Below, in pieces: positions 1 to 7,556 of a stretch of DNA of 64,000 bases. The notes beneath the pieces are model-generated. The model was given only the letters and a program-made list of their open reading frames with translations. It made no database searches and was not told the origin of the DNA. How positions within the stretch are numbered: position 1 is the stretch's first letter; every line of letters begins with the position of its first letter. Made by a program: the position numbers and the translations under genes. The DNA comes from G963665975 sp963665975 (lineage in GTDB: Bacteria > Bacteroidota > Rhodothermia > Rhodothermales > Bin80), in assembly GCA_963665975.1 (NCBI GenBank), contig OY762508.1:868001-932000 (forward strand), given 5' to 3'.

Positions 1-8
1 CTCGCCGC

Positions 9-1106
9 TCACTTTCGCCTCACGAGGCGCGCAAAACCGACGGTCAGAAGCGGCAGGGCGAACAAGAAGAGAAAGCCGTAGGCCAGCGCTCCGTAGCCCT
101 TCGCTACCAGGGCGATGAGGCCCACGCGTGACAGCACCGCCGCTCCGATCAGCAATAGACCGGTGGCCACGCCTGTCTGCGTGCGCGTCAGGCGCCGGCG
201 CCCCAGCTCCTCAAGATTGGTGTCGACACGCCGCAGAACGGCGTGAATCATACCAGTCGATGTTTCGACCAGGGTCCACAGAATTACCATGGCGTAGACG
301 CTCACCAGCGCGGCCCCACCCGCTCTGCGAAGCATCACCAGCCAGGGCACCTCGGCCTCCATTACGTCTACGCCGGGGTAATAGCCCATCACGGCCAGAT
401 ACGTGAGCACGAAAGGCACCGTTGCCAATAGCCCCGTAATGATGCCTGCGATGAGTGTATGGCGGCGCTCCGACTGATAGTCGAGCACGAACAAGGTGGC
501 CGGTATGGCAGCCAGGTTGTACCCAACATACAGGATGCCCGTCCCGACGGCCGCCGGGGCGAAGGCCAGGTTCCCCTCTACAAATACGGCAGCAACGTGC
601 TCCCATCGCTGCCACAGGACACATCCCGCAAATACAACAAAACCTCCGTACAAGAGCACGGAGCCGATGGTCTTGAACCGCTCGATCAGGTGCCGCCCAC
701 CAATTTCCAGAGACGCAACGACAGCAATAACAATCCCCACTCCCATCCAATAAGAAAGACCCAGCACCTCTTCGACGACCCGACCACCGGCAGCGCTCAC
801 GACCGCAATCGTGACAAGCACCATCAGTACATAAATAAGATCGAAGATCGGCCACAGCGGACCGATAAGACGCCGGACAAAGCGCCGGTAGTCGTACACG
901 CGACACACGCGCGCAAATTCGAACGACAGCGCCGCCATTAACGAGAACCCCGCAGCAATCGCGATGATGCTCCAGATCCCCGAAACACCAAACCGGGCGC
1001 CGTACTCCACGATTTCCCGGCCCGTTGCATACGCGCCCCCAATCAGCACCGACTGGAATACGATGCCTGGGAGCAGGTACTGTCTGAAACGGTTCGAGGT
1101 TAGCAA
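9..1106 (-). CDS. YkvI-like inner-membrane transporter-fold protein
   Basis: The 365-residue protein is almost entirely hydrophobic, with about ten predicted membrane segments and short polar loops. The N-terminus has the glycine-rich stretch GGAYATGREIVEYGARFG and the later helices carry small-residue patterns, as in the YkvI family (COG3949) of the APC/LeuT-like fold. Family members are uncharacterised membrane proteins and the substrate is unknown. It is the last gene of a minus-strand set, 22 bp after a medium-chain dehydrogenase and behind a Tat-exported sugar isomerase, so a role in sugar or small-solute handling is inferred. The length is normal for the family and the stop lies 8 bases from the window edge, so the gene is complete. 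Confidence 0.75.
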   Translation of the reverse strand: MLTSNRFRQYLLPGIVFQSVLIGGAYATGREIVEYGARFGVSGIWSIIAIAAGFSLMAALSFEFARVCRVYDYRRFVRRLIGPLWPIFDLIYVLMVLVTIAVVSAAGGRVVEEVLGLSYWMGVGIVIAVVASLEIGGRHLIERFKTIGSVLLYGGFVVFAGCVLWQRWEHVAAVFVEGNLAFAPAAVGTGILYVGYNLAAIPATLFVLDYQSERRHTLIAGIITGLLATVPFVLTYLAVMGYYPGVDVMEAEVPWLVMLRRAGGAALVSVYAMVILWTLVETSTGMIHAVLRRVDTNLEELGRRRLTRTQTGVATGLLLIGAAVLSRVGLIALVAKGYGALAYGFLFLFALPLLTVGFARLVRRK

Positions 1107-1128
1107 CTATCGTGGAATCTGAAGTGAT

Positions 1129-2127
1129 TTACTGCGCGCCGCGCTGCCGGAGATCCACGAGCACCTTCACGGCGCCGTCCCGTTTGGTTTCCGCCAACGA
1201 GAATGCCTCGGCAATGGCGGAGAGTGGCAGCCGGTGCGTGATCAGCGGACGTACATCAAGGCGTCGGCTCGCTATCATGTCCAGAGCCAGGCGAAACGAT
1301 AGCAGCCCCGGTTCTCCCTGCGCATCCGCGGAAGCGACAAGCCGGACGTTCTTCCGTAAAAACTGCTCCATAGCGATTGGCAGGTATTCCTTCTTCGGAA
1401 CGCCAAAAAGCGCCACCTCCCCACCCTGACGCACAAGCTTTGGGCACAGATTGATGGTTTCCGCTTTGCCCACGGCCTCCACCACGCCATCGGCCATATG
1501 CCCATCCGTGTACTGTTGGACAGCTTCTACGGGGTCTTCCCGCGCCACGTCGATTGTGCGCTCCACACCCAGGCGACGCGCCATCTCCAGGCGATGCTCT
1601 ACCAGGTCAACGCCGATCACCTGCCGGGCTCCCAACGAGTGAAGCACTGCAGAAAACAGCAGTCCGGCTGGCCCCTGCCCAATGACCACGAAGCGCTTGT
1701 CAAGCACATTTTGCAGCTTGCGGCAGCAGAACAGGACGGTTCCCAATTGCTGTGCAAGCACACCCAGCTCCGAGGACACGCCGTCAGGCAAAGCCAGCAC
1801 GTACGCCGGGTCCACGGCCACCCATTCCGCAAATCCGTTAAACTCCGGGGGCAAGACCAATACGCGTGCTCCCGGAGTCCATTCTTTGCTGCGTGAAACC
1901 TCGATGCTCCCCACGCACTCGTGGCCTGACTGGCCGGGCTTCCAAGGGAATGACTCGGGAGGGCTGTCCGCGCAATAATGCAAGTCGCTGCCGCATACGG
2001 CGGCGATTTCCATGCGGAGCAACAACCCGCCCCGTGGCGGCTCGGGCATCGCCGCCTCTTCCACAGCTATCTGGCCCGGTGCAATGTATCGGGCGGCCTT
2101 CATTTGCGGCCTTAGTCCAGCGGCCAT
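1129..2127 (-). CDS. Zinc-binding medium-chain dehydrogenase (sorbitol/threonine dehydrogenase-like)
   Basis: Medium-chain alcohol dehydrogenase, probably oxidising a polyol or sugar hydroxyl with NAD(P). The N-terminal GroES-like half has the catalytic zinc ligands Cys45 (CGSDLHY) and His69-Glu70 (GHE). The Rossmann half has GQGPAG near residue 155 followed by an acidic residue after beta-2 (VIGVDL), which favours NAD. The four-cysteine structural-zinc lobe normally present around residues 90-115 is absent. Met9 (codon at 2103) is an alternative start and fits the family N-terminus better; the longer start begins 2 bp from the upstream isomerase stop. The neighbours (isomerase, YkvI-like protein) suggest one sugar pathway; the substrate is not determinable. 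Confidence 0.85.
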   Translation of the reverse strand: MAAGLRPQMKAARYIAPGQIAVEEAAMPEPPRGGLLLRMEIAAVCGSDLHYCADSPPESFPWKPGQSGHECVGSIEVSRSKEWTPGARVLVLPPEFNGFAEWVAVDPAYVLALPDGVSSELGVLAQQLGTVLFCCRKLQNVLDKRFVVIGQGPAGLLFSAVLHSLGARQVIGVDLVEHRLEMARRLGVERTIDVAREDPVEAVQQYTDGHMADGVVEAVGKAETINLCPKLVRQGGEVALFGVPKKEYLPIAMEQFLRKNVRLVASADAQGEPGLLSFRLALDMIASRRLDVRPLITHRLPLSAIAEAFSLAETKRDGAVKVLVDLRQRGAQ

Positions 2128-2129
2128 AC

Positions 2130-3080
2130 TCAGCTAAACGCGTTGCGCAACAGTTCCAGACTCTTTGGTATCGCCGTCTTTTCGTCTTCGTTGCCCTCGA
2201 ATTCCAGCGACACGTATCCAGCGTACGAATGCCTGCGCATAATGTCTGCGATGCGATCGTAATCCAATTCCAGCGTGTACCACTTGCCGCCCCCATAATA
2301 GGTCTTGGCCTGCATGAGAATCGTTCTAGGAGCCAGCATTTCCAACTTGTCGTAGGGATCCTCCAGGAAGTTGCCCGTATCCAGCGTGACCTGAAGCCAG
2401 GGCGAGTCCAGCGCTTCCACTATGCGCAGCACCCCTTCCGGCGTGCGCCCGAGTCCCCAGTGATTCTCCAAACCCAATAGCACTCCGCACTGCTCTGCTT
2501 TCGGCAGGCACCGCTCAATTGCGCCGATGACCCATTCGAAGCCGTCTTCGTCCGTATATCCCTCGAGAGGAGGCTCTATGCCACGATTCGCCATCAGAGC
2601 ATCGAAGGACTCCGATGTCCCCCACCGTCCCGTATTCAGGCGCATGGTTGGAATGCCCAACTCATAGCACAACTCAATTTGACGAATCGTGCGATTAATA
2701 TTCCGCTGTCGTTCATCCTTGTCCGGTGACACGAAACCCTGGTGGGTCGAGAAACCCATCAGGTCCAGACCGTTGACAAACGCCCTGCGTTTCAGATTCT
2801 GAAGATAGGACGGCTCTTCGGATGTCATTTGGACATGCAGTAACTCAATGCCGTCAAAGCCCATCGCTGCAGCCTGATCAATGCACGACTCGATGGTATA
2901 ATTCTCGCGAGGCCCATTGAACCTCCAGAAGGAGTATGTGGACACACCAATGGGATTAGGGGGCGCCTTGGCGCGCGGCGCCGCCGCTTGCGCGCCAGGC
3001 GCAAGAGCAAGGCCCGCGGCGGCTAGTGCAGAATGCTTGAGAAATTCGCGTCTTGGATGTCTGATGGCATCACCTCGCAT
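2130..3080 (-). CDS. Tat-exported sugar phosphate isomerase/epimerase-like TIM barrel
   Basis: Xylose-isomerase-like TIM barrel (AP-endonuclease-2 superfamily). The start at 3080 gives an N-terminus with the twin-arginine motif RREFLK, an alanine-rich hydrophobic core and an AxA-type cleavage site. An upstream in-frame start would add 37 residues that spoil the signal, so 3080 was chosen. Barrel landmarks are STYSFWRF, FDGIELLHVQ, GLENHWG, VTLDTGNF and the C-terminal GYVSLEFEGNED, which carry the Glu/Asp/His metal ligands of the fold. Export to the periplasm means it acts on free sugars rather than phosphates, despite the family name. It heads a minus-strand set with a dehydrogenase and a membrane protein, and diverges from the AGE epimerase gene. 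Confidence 0.85.
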   Translation of the reverse strand: MRGDAIRHPRREFLKHSALAAAGLALAPGAQAAAPRAKAPPNPIGVSTYSFWRFNGPRENYTIESCIDQAAAMGFDGIELLHVQMTSEEPSYLQNLKRRAFVNGLDLMGFSTHQGFVSPDKDERQRNINRTIRQIELCYELGIPTMRLNTGRWGTSESFDALMANRGIEPPLEGYTDEDGFEWVIGAIERCLPKAEQCGVLLGLENHWGLGRTPEGVLRIVEALDSPWLQVTLDTGNFLEDPYDKLEMLAPRTILMQAKTYYGGGKWYTLELDYDRIADIMRRHSYAGYVSLEFEGNEDEKTAIPKSLELLRNAFS

Positions 3081-3147
3081 TGGATGGAATGATTGTGCAG
3101 GAAGATAGTCAATACACACCACGGGTTCATATACTGGTTTGCGTATA

Positions 3148-3166
3148 CTGAATTCTGGATATTCAG
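3148..3166. promoter_or_regulatory. Palindrome in divergent promoter region (candidate operator)
   Basis: CTGAATTCTGGATATTCAG has perfect 6-bp arms (CTGAAT/ATTCAG) around a 7-bp centre. It lies between the divergent isomerase (start 3080) and AGE epimerase (start 3195) genes. Two TATACT hexamers occur just upstream at about 3131 and 3144. The position suits an operator controlling both units, but this is inference from symmetry only. Confidence 0.3.
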
Positions 3167-3194
3167 GCCACGATACGCTCACCGAATCCATCCC

Positions 3195-4370
3195 ATGCAG
3201 GACGCTTCCGCACTACGCCAACGCTACGCGCACGAACTGTTCGAACGCGTGCTTCCGTTCTGGGAACGGAATTCTCCGGACCACATCCATGGTGGCACGT
3301 TCAATAATCTGGACCGCGACGGCGCTGTCTATGACACGACCAAGCACATCTGGCTCGTAGCACGGCAGGTCTGGATGTTCAGCAAGCTCTACCGTGACGT
3401 CGAACCGAGGCCGAACTGGCTGGAGATGGCGCGTCTCGGCATGGATTTCTTGCGCAAGCATGCCGTCCGGTCGGACGGTCGCGTGTGGTTTGCCCTGGCC
3501 GAAGACGGCAGGCCCATCTACCAGCAGCGCAAGATTTTCACCGAGAGCTTTTACGCAATGGCGCTCGCCGAATATGGCCGCGCCGCCGACACACCCAAAC
3601 TGCTCCGCGAAGCAGAGCATACGCTGGAGCTGATCTGGCATTGGGCCTACGACTGGTCCCGCGTCGGACGTCCGGCATGCGCCGGGGTACCCCCGTCGCA
3701 AACGCTTGCAGTGCCGATGATCCTGCTCAACCTGATCGACGAAGTCGCGGGCGACACCGTCGGATCATACACTGCCGAGATCGAGGACTGCTTCCGTCGC
3801 GTGCGCATGCACGTAGATCCGGCTACGGAGCGGGTATACGAAAACATATCCGCCGACGGCGGACGGCTTTCCGGCCCGGCAGGAAGGCTGCTCAATCCCG
3901 GACACGCCATTGAGGCCGCCTGGTTCTTGCAGCATTGGGCACAGCGTCTTGGCCGTGAGGACCTGGCGGATCTGGCACTACAGATGGCTCGATGGTCCTA
4001 CTCACTCGGATGGGATGCCACACACGGAGGCTTGTATTACTTTCTGGATGCCGACGGATTGTCTCCTACGCAGCTGGAGTGGTCCATGAAGTTGTGGTGG
4101 CCCCACTGCGAAGCCTTGTATGCCCATCTCCTCCACTATTCGCTTACCGGCGACGCCGCAGATCTTGCTGCGTTTAGGGACGTGGACCGCTATACGTTCG
4201 ACCATTTCGTAGACCCGGATTACGGTGAATGGTATGGCTATTTGGACCGTGAAGGACGCGTCACGCACCGCTTCAAGGGTGGACCCTACAAGGGATGCTT
4301 CCATGTCCCACGGGCATTATGGCTGTCCTGGCGCCTGCTGGGCAATCTTGAGCGTAAACCTGCGCGGTAG
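3195..4370 (+). CDS. AGE-family (N-acylglucosamine 2-epimerase/mannobiose-type) sugar epimerase
   Basis: An (alpha/alpha)6-barrel epimerase of 391 residues, the usual length for the family that interconverts GlcNAc/ManNAc, glucose/mannose or cellobiose/glucosyl-mannose. The ATG at 3195 was chosen because upstream in-frame residues do not resemble the family. The two catalytic histidines are visible: His237 in LNPGHAIEAAW and His370 in GGPYKGCFHVPRAL, together with KLWWPHCEA at about 299-307. No signal peptide is present, so it is cytoplasmic. It is the first gene of a plus-strand run leading into a sodium:solute symporter 104 bp downstream, consistent with processing of the imported sugar. 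The exact substrate cannot be told from sequence. Confidence 0.9.
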   Translation: MQDASALRQRYAHELFERVLPFWERNSPDHIHGGTFNNLDRDGAVYDTTKHIWLVARQVWMFSKLYRDVEPRPNWLEMARLGMDFLRKHAVRSDGRVWFALAEDGRPIYQQRKIFTESFYAMALAEYGRAADTPKLLREAEHTLELIWHWAYDWSRVGRPACAGVPPSQTLAVPMILLNLIDEVAGDTVGSYTAEIEDCFRRVRMHVDPATERVYENISADGGRLSGPAGRLLNPGHAIEAAWFLQHWAQRLGREDLADLALQMARWSYSLGWDATHGGLYYFLDADGLSPTQLEWSMKLWWPHCEALYAHLLHYSLTGDAADLAAFRDVDRYTFDHFVDPDYGEWYGYLDREGRVTHRFKGGPYKGCFHVPRALWLSWRLLGNLERKPAR

Positions 4371-4473
4371 GCGCACACTACTGCCAATCAATAGATGGCG
4401 CGCCTTGCAATGTTTACCGATCAATCCCGTATTATTGGGTGACATCTAAAAACCCCGCCCTCTGATATGATAT

Positions 4474-6090
4474 ATGGCAGTTCAGTTTACGTTTCTTGAC
4501 TGGTTCTGGGTGGGTACGTTCATGCTGCTAATGATTGGCAGCGGAATTCTCTTTTATCGACTAGGCAAGCGAAGCGAGTCCGACTTTTTCCTGGCAGGAC
4601 GCGGACTCCCGTGGTGGCTTCCCGCTTCCAGCGTCTACGCCACACATACCGCTACCGATACTCCCATGTGGATCACAGGCGTGATCTATCAGCATGGGAT
4701 GGCAGGCATCTGGTATACGTTTTTTTCGGCGTGGGCAGCCATTAGCTCGTTTGTGTCTACGCGCATATTCCGCCGATCGCTGGCCTATACGCAGGCGGAA
4801 TGGAATGTGGTGCGCTTTACCGGTCTAGGTTCTGAGCTACTTCGTGGCTGGATGGCGGGATGGCAGTTCTTCATGAACATGTTCGTGCTCGGCTGGGTGG
4901 GCATCGCCATGGGGAAAATCTGCGAATTCCTGTTCGGATGGCCGACCTGGATTGGATTGATCGTGTTTTCGCTTGTCTGCGCAATTTACGTGCTGGCGGC
5001 CGGTTACTGGGGCGTTGTCATGGCAGACTTCCAACAGGGGATTATTGCATTCCTGGTCATCATAATCGTCTCTTTCTGGGGCATTCATGTCGCTGGCGGG
5101 CCTTCCGGAATTATTGACAAGTTGGCGCTCTTGGGTGAACTCGATCGCATCAATCCCTTCGCCTTCACCGGCTGGTGGTCCGGCAGTTTCCCGGTCGCCT
5201 GGTTCGCCACCATGCTGATCATCGCCATTCTGGGTGGCTTCGGGATGGGCACGAGTATCGATTGGTACGTAGAAGCGCAGCGCATCCAGTCCGCCAAGAG
5301 TGTCCGCGACGCGAGCTACAGCATCTGGTGGGGCACACTCCTTGGCCTTGTGCGCAACTCCGTGTGGGCTGTCTCAATCCTCGCATTTTTTGTCCTCTTC
5401 CCCGGGATAACGGCGACCGAGGACTACGAAATGGGATGGTTCCGGCTCGGCTTCGATTATCTGCCAGTCGGCATGGTTGGTTTCTTTTTTGCCGCCATCC
5501 TGGCCATACACTTCTCGACCATTTCGTCGCACCTGAACCTTGGCGCACTCTACGCAACACGGGACCTGTACCAGCACTACGTAAACCCGCAGGCCAGCCA
5601 AAAAAAGCTGGTTTTGGTGGGGCGTATTTCCACGGCCGTGCTCCTCTTCGGCTCATTCTTCTATGGGCTAATGATGGAGGACATCACCTCCTGGCTAATC
5701 TTCGCGCTGTGGATCATGGCCGCAGGTATCTGGCTCCCCAATATTCTGCAGGTTATCTGGTGGCGATTCAATGCCTGGGGCTACCTCTCTGCCTGGATCG
5801 CAAACCTGGGATTTAGCTGGCTGGTCGTGTGGGTGTTGCCAGAGCTGGGAGTGATTCCCGACCTGCTGGATTACCAACAATTCTGGCTGCTTATGCTCTT
5901 GGGGGTCTTGGTCTTCGTACCGGTAACGCTACTCACCAAACCGGAGAGCATGGATCATCTGGTCCATTACTATATTATGTCGCGCCCCATTGGATGGTGG
6001 GGCCCCGTCCGGCGCGAGGCGGAACGCCGTGGACTATTGTCAATGCCGATCGAAGCCGCAGCCCATACAAGCCGCCCCCACCAGCCCTGA
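4474..6090 (+). CDS. Sodium:solute symporter (SSS family)
   Basis: The 538-residue protein has about 13 hydrophobic segments. The N-terminal pattern is YRLGKRSESDFFLAGRGLPWW followed by ASSVYATHTATDTP, where SSS proteins carry the DFFLAGR motif and the broken TM1. It would couple Na+ entry to uptake of a sugar or organic solute across the inner membrane. The gene follows the AGE epimerase and precedes three tiny membrane proteins and an amidohydrolase on the same strand. Cation-site residues cannot be assigned with certainty by eye. Several SSS families are known to work with a short membrane subunit, which makes the following small genes candidate partners. Confidence 0.9.
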   Translation: MAVQFTFLDWFWVGTFMLLMIGSGILFYRLGKRSESDFFLAGRGLPWWLPASSVYATHTATDTPMWITGVIYQHGMAGIWYTFFSAWAAISSFVSTRIFRRSLAYTQAEWNVVRFTGLGSELLRGWMAGWQFFMNMFVLGWVGIAMGKICEFLFGWPTWIGLIVFSLVCAIYVLAAGYWGVVMADFQQGIIAFLVIIIVSFWGIHVAGGPSGIIDKLALLGELDRINPFAFTGWWSGSFPVAWFATMLIIAILGGFGMGTSIDWYVEAQRIQSAKSVRDASYSIWWGTLLGLVRNSVWAVSILAFFVLFPGITATEDYEMGWFRLGFDYLPVGMVGFFFAAILAIHFSTISSHLNLGALYATRDLYQHYVNPQASQKKLVLVGRISTAVLLFGSFFYGLMMEDITSWLIFALWIMAAGIWLPNILQVIWWRFNAWGYLSAWIANLGFSWLVVWVLPELGVIPDLLDYQQFWLLMLLGVLVFVPVTLLTKPESMDHLVHYYIMSRPIGWWGPVRREAERRGLLSMPIEAAAHTSRPHQP

Positions 6091-6104
6091 TCGCCCACAT
6101 AAGA

Positions 6105-6413
6105 ATGCCTTTCCTACGACGTACATGGACGGCTGCAGATGCCGATGAATGGACCCGGGAAGACTGGATCGCCATCATCCTGTCTCCGATATGCTACGTG
6201 CTCCTGACCCTCGGAGTGGCTCTGAGTCTGCTTCTACTCTGGACCGGCTACGTGATGCTCCTGGTGGGCATCGTGCTTACCGCCCTCATGCATTGGGTCA
6301 TCGATCCCAAGCTGAAAGCAATTTCTGCCGAGTATGAAACCAAGCAGCAGGGCTATCTTCGACAGTTGGAGGAAAAGATGCGCTGGCGCCATGTAGATAC
6401 GGAGGGATCATGA
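6105..6413 (+). CDS. Small two-helix membrane protein next to SSS symporter
   Basis: 102 residues, starting 14 bp after the symporter stop. A polar N-terminus (DADEWTREDWI) is followed by two long hydrophobic helices at about residues 24-46 and 48-66, then a charged amphipathic tail (EYETKQQGYLRQLEEKM) that may be cytoplasmic. It belongs to no family I can name. The ATGA overlap of its stop with the next start implies translational coupling. By analogy with the short subunits of some SSS transporters (DUF4212 or YhdT types), it may assemble with the adjacent symporter; this is inference. The ORF continues upstream in frame to 5829, but that part lies inside the symporter gene, so 6105 is preferred. 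Confidence 0.7.
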   Translation: MPFLRRTWTAADADEWTREDWIAIILSPICYVLLTLGVALSLLLLWTGYVMLLVGIVLTALMHWVIDPKLKAISAEYETKQQGYLRQLEEKMRWRHVDTEGS

Positions 6414-6526
6414 ACCAGGGTCTTGCCACCGTCATTGGAATGACTATCGCCTACGTCGCCTCCTTTCTCGGGCTCGCTCTCGCCTGGCGTTCCTATAAGA
6501 AGCATCGTAGCGGAGAAAACCCATGA
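6410..6526 (+). CDS. 38-residue single-helix membrane protein
   Basis: A 38-codon ORF starting at an ATGA overlap with the previous stop and ending in an ATGA overlap with the next start. It has one hydrophobic helix (ATVIGMTIAYVASFLGLALAW) followed by a basic tail (RSYKKHRSGENP), so the C-terminus is expected in the cytoplasm by the positive-inside rule. It is too short for routine gene calling and resembles no family known to me. The unbroken chain of four-base overlaps is the main argument that it is translated. A transporter accessory subunit is the simplest guess. Confidence 0.6.
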   Translation: MNQGLATVIGMTIAYVASFLGLALAWRSYKKHRSGENP

Positions 6527-6666
6527 TCCTGCTTCTCCAGCAAGCCTTTCAGCGCCCGGAGAGCCCCTTGTGGGGCATCCTCGTACCGGCATGCATATTC
6601 CTCGTAGCCTTCGCCGTTACGATGTTATTGTATCGCCACTTTTCGCAAGCGTCCCGTCCTGAATGA
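6523..6666 (+). CDS. 47-residue single-helix membrane protein
   Basis: A 47-codon ORF linked by ATGA overlaps on both sides (6523-6526 and 6663-6666). The N-terminus MILLLQQAFQRPESPLW is mildly amphipathic, then comes one membrane helix (GILVPACIFLVAFAVTMLLY) and a short basic tail. It has no recognisable family. Position and coupling place it with the symporter and the amidohydrolase that follows. It could be a transporter subunit or a membrane anchor; nothing in the sequence decides. Confidence 0.6.
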   Translation: MILLLQQAFQRPESPLWGILVPACIFLVAFAVTMLLYRHFSQASRPE

Positions 6667-7523
6667 GCACAGGTGCACATCGCAGGATCTTTGATGCCCA
6701 CTTTCATATAGGGCCATACGGGAAGCAGTCTTTCGAACGGCATTCCATTCGTCCTATATCAGAGGCCCTGGACCACGCAGACGGGGTGGCATGCCAGGAG
6801 CATCTGACAAAGAACGATCTCTGGGGTGGCGTCATCGTCCCCACATACCTTGAGGACCAGCGCGCAGCATTCCGGTACAACAGGCTACTGATCCACGCAG
6901 TCTCGCAGCACAGCGCACTATACGGCGGCTTGTGGGTGTCACCACTGCCTGAGACAGAAGACCTCTGCACAGAGGCGCTCCGTTTGCTTCCACACCCCAA
7001 AATTCGCGCGTTGAAGCTTGCCTCCAATACGTGGCGACCGTATGGCATTAATCCGCAGAGCTGGACGTCTCGCATCCGTCACAATGTCGAGCGCATTTTA
7101 GCTGCTGCACGCGATCATGAGCTTGTCATACACATGCACACGGGGCATGCTGATGGTGCAGACCCGCACGCCTTTCAGGCATTCATGCAGCATTACGGGA
7201 TGGCGGCTACCTATCAGTTCGTGCATATGGGAGAGGCCATCGCACCGATGTTCGCCTTCGTGCCACGCTTTGTGGAATGGATCGAGCGGGGCTGCGCTGT
7301 TTACACAGACACGTCTCTCGCACCCGGCTTCGGTCCACCCTGGCTGCTCGCCGAACTTGACCGGCGCAATCTCGGATGCTCGCGCGTACTCTTCGCCACG
7401 GACGCGCCCTGGGGTCGCTTTGCCGCCGAGTACGCCAAACTGCACGCAATGGATGTGAGTGACGCCGTGCGAGATCATCTTTTCTGGAAAAACGCCGCTG
7501 CGCTCTATCGGCTGGCCGAATAG
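6663..7523 (+). CDS. Amidohydrolase-2 family metal-dependent hydrolase
   Basis: A 286-residue TIM-barrel amidohydrolase (ACMSD/amidohydrolase_2 type). Metal-site landmarks are DAHFHIG at residues 11-17 (HxH), HMHTGH near 156, FVHMGE near 188 and FATDAPWG near 253, where the Asp is the conserved catalytic acid. There is no signal peptide, so it is cytoplasmic. Members of this group hydrolyse lactones or decarboxylate, and the substrate here is unknown. It is translationally coupled (ATGA) to the tiny membrane protein upstream, which ties it to the symporter operon. A role in opening a lactone from the imported sugar is plausible but inferred. Confidence 0.85.
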   Translation: MSTGAHRRIFDAHFHIGPYGKQSFERHSIRPISEALDHADGVACQEHLTKNDLWGGVIVPTYLEDQRAAFRYNRLLIHAVSQHSALYGGLWVSPLPETEDLCTEALRLLPHPKIRALKLASNTWRPYGINPQSWTSRIRHNVERILAAARDHELVIHMHTGHADGADPHAFQAFMQHYGMAATYQFVHMGEAIAPMFAFVPRFVEWIERGCAVYTDTSLAPGFGPPWLLAELDRRNLGCSRVLFATDAPWGRFAAEYAKLHAMDVSDAVRDHLFWKNAAALYRLAE

Positions 7524-7556
7524 ATATCTTCCTCTCTGGATTAGAATCGCTTGCCC

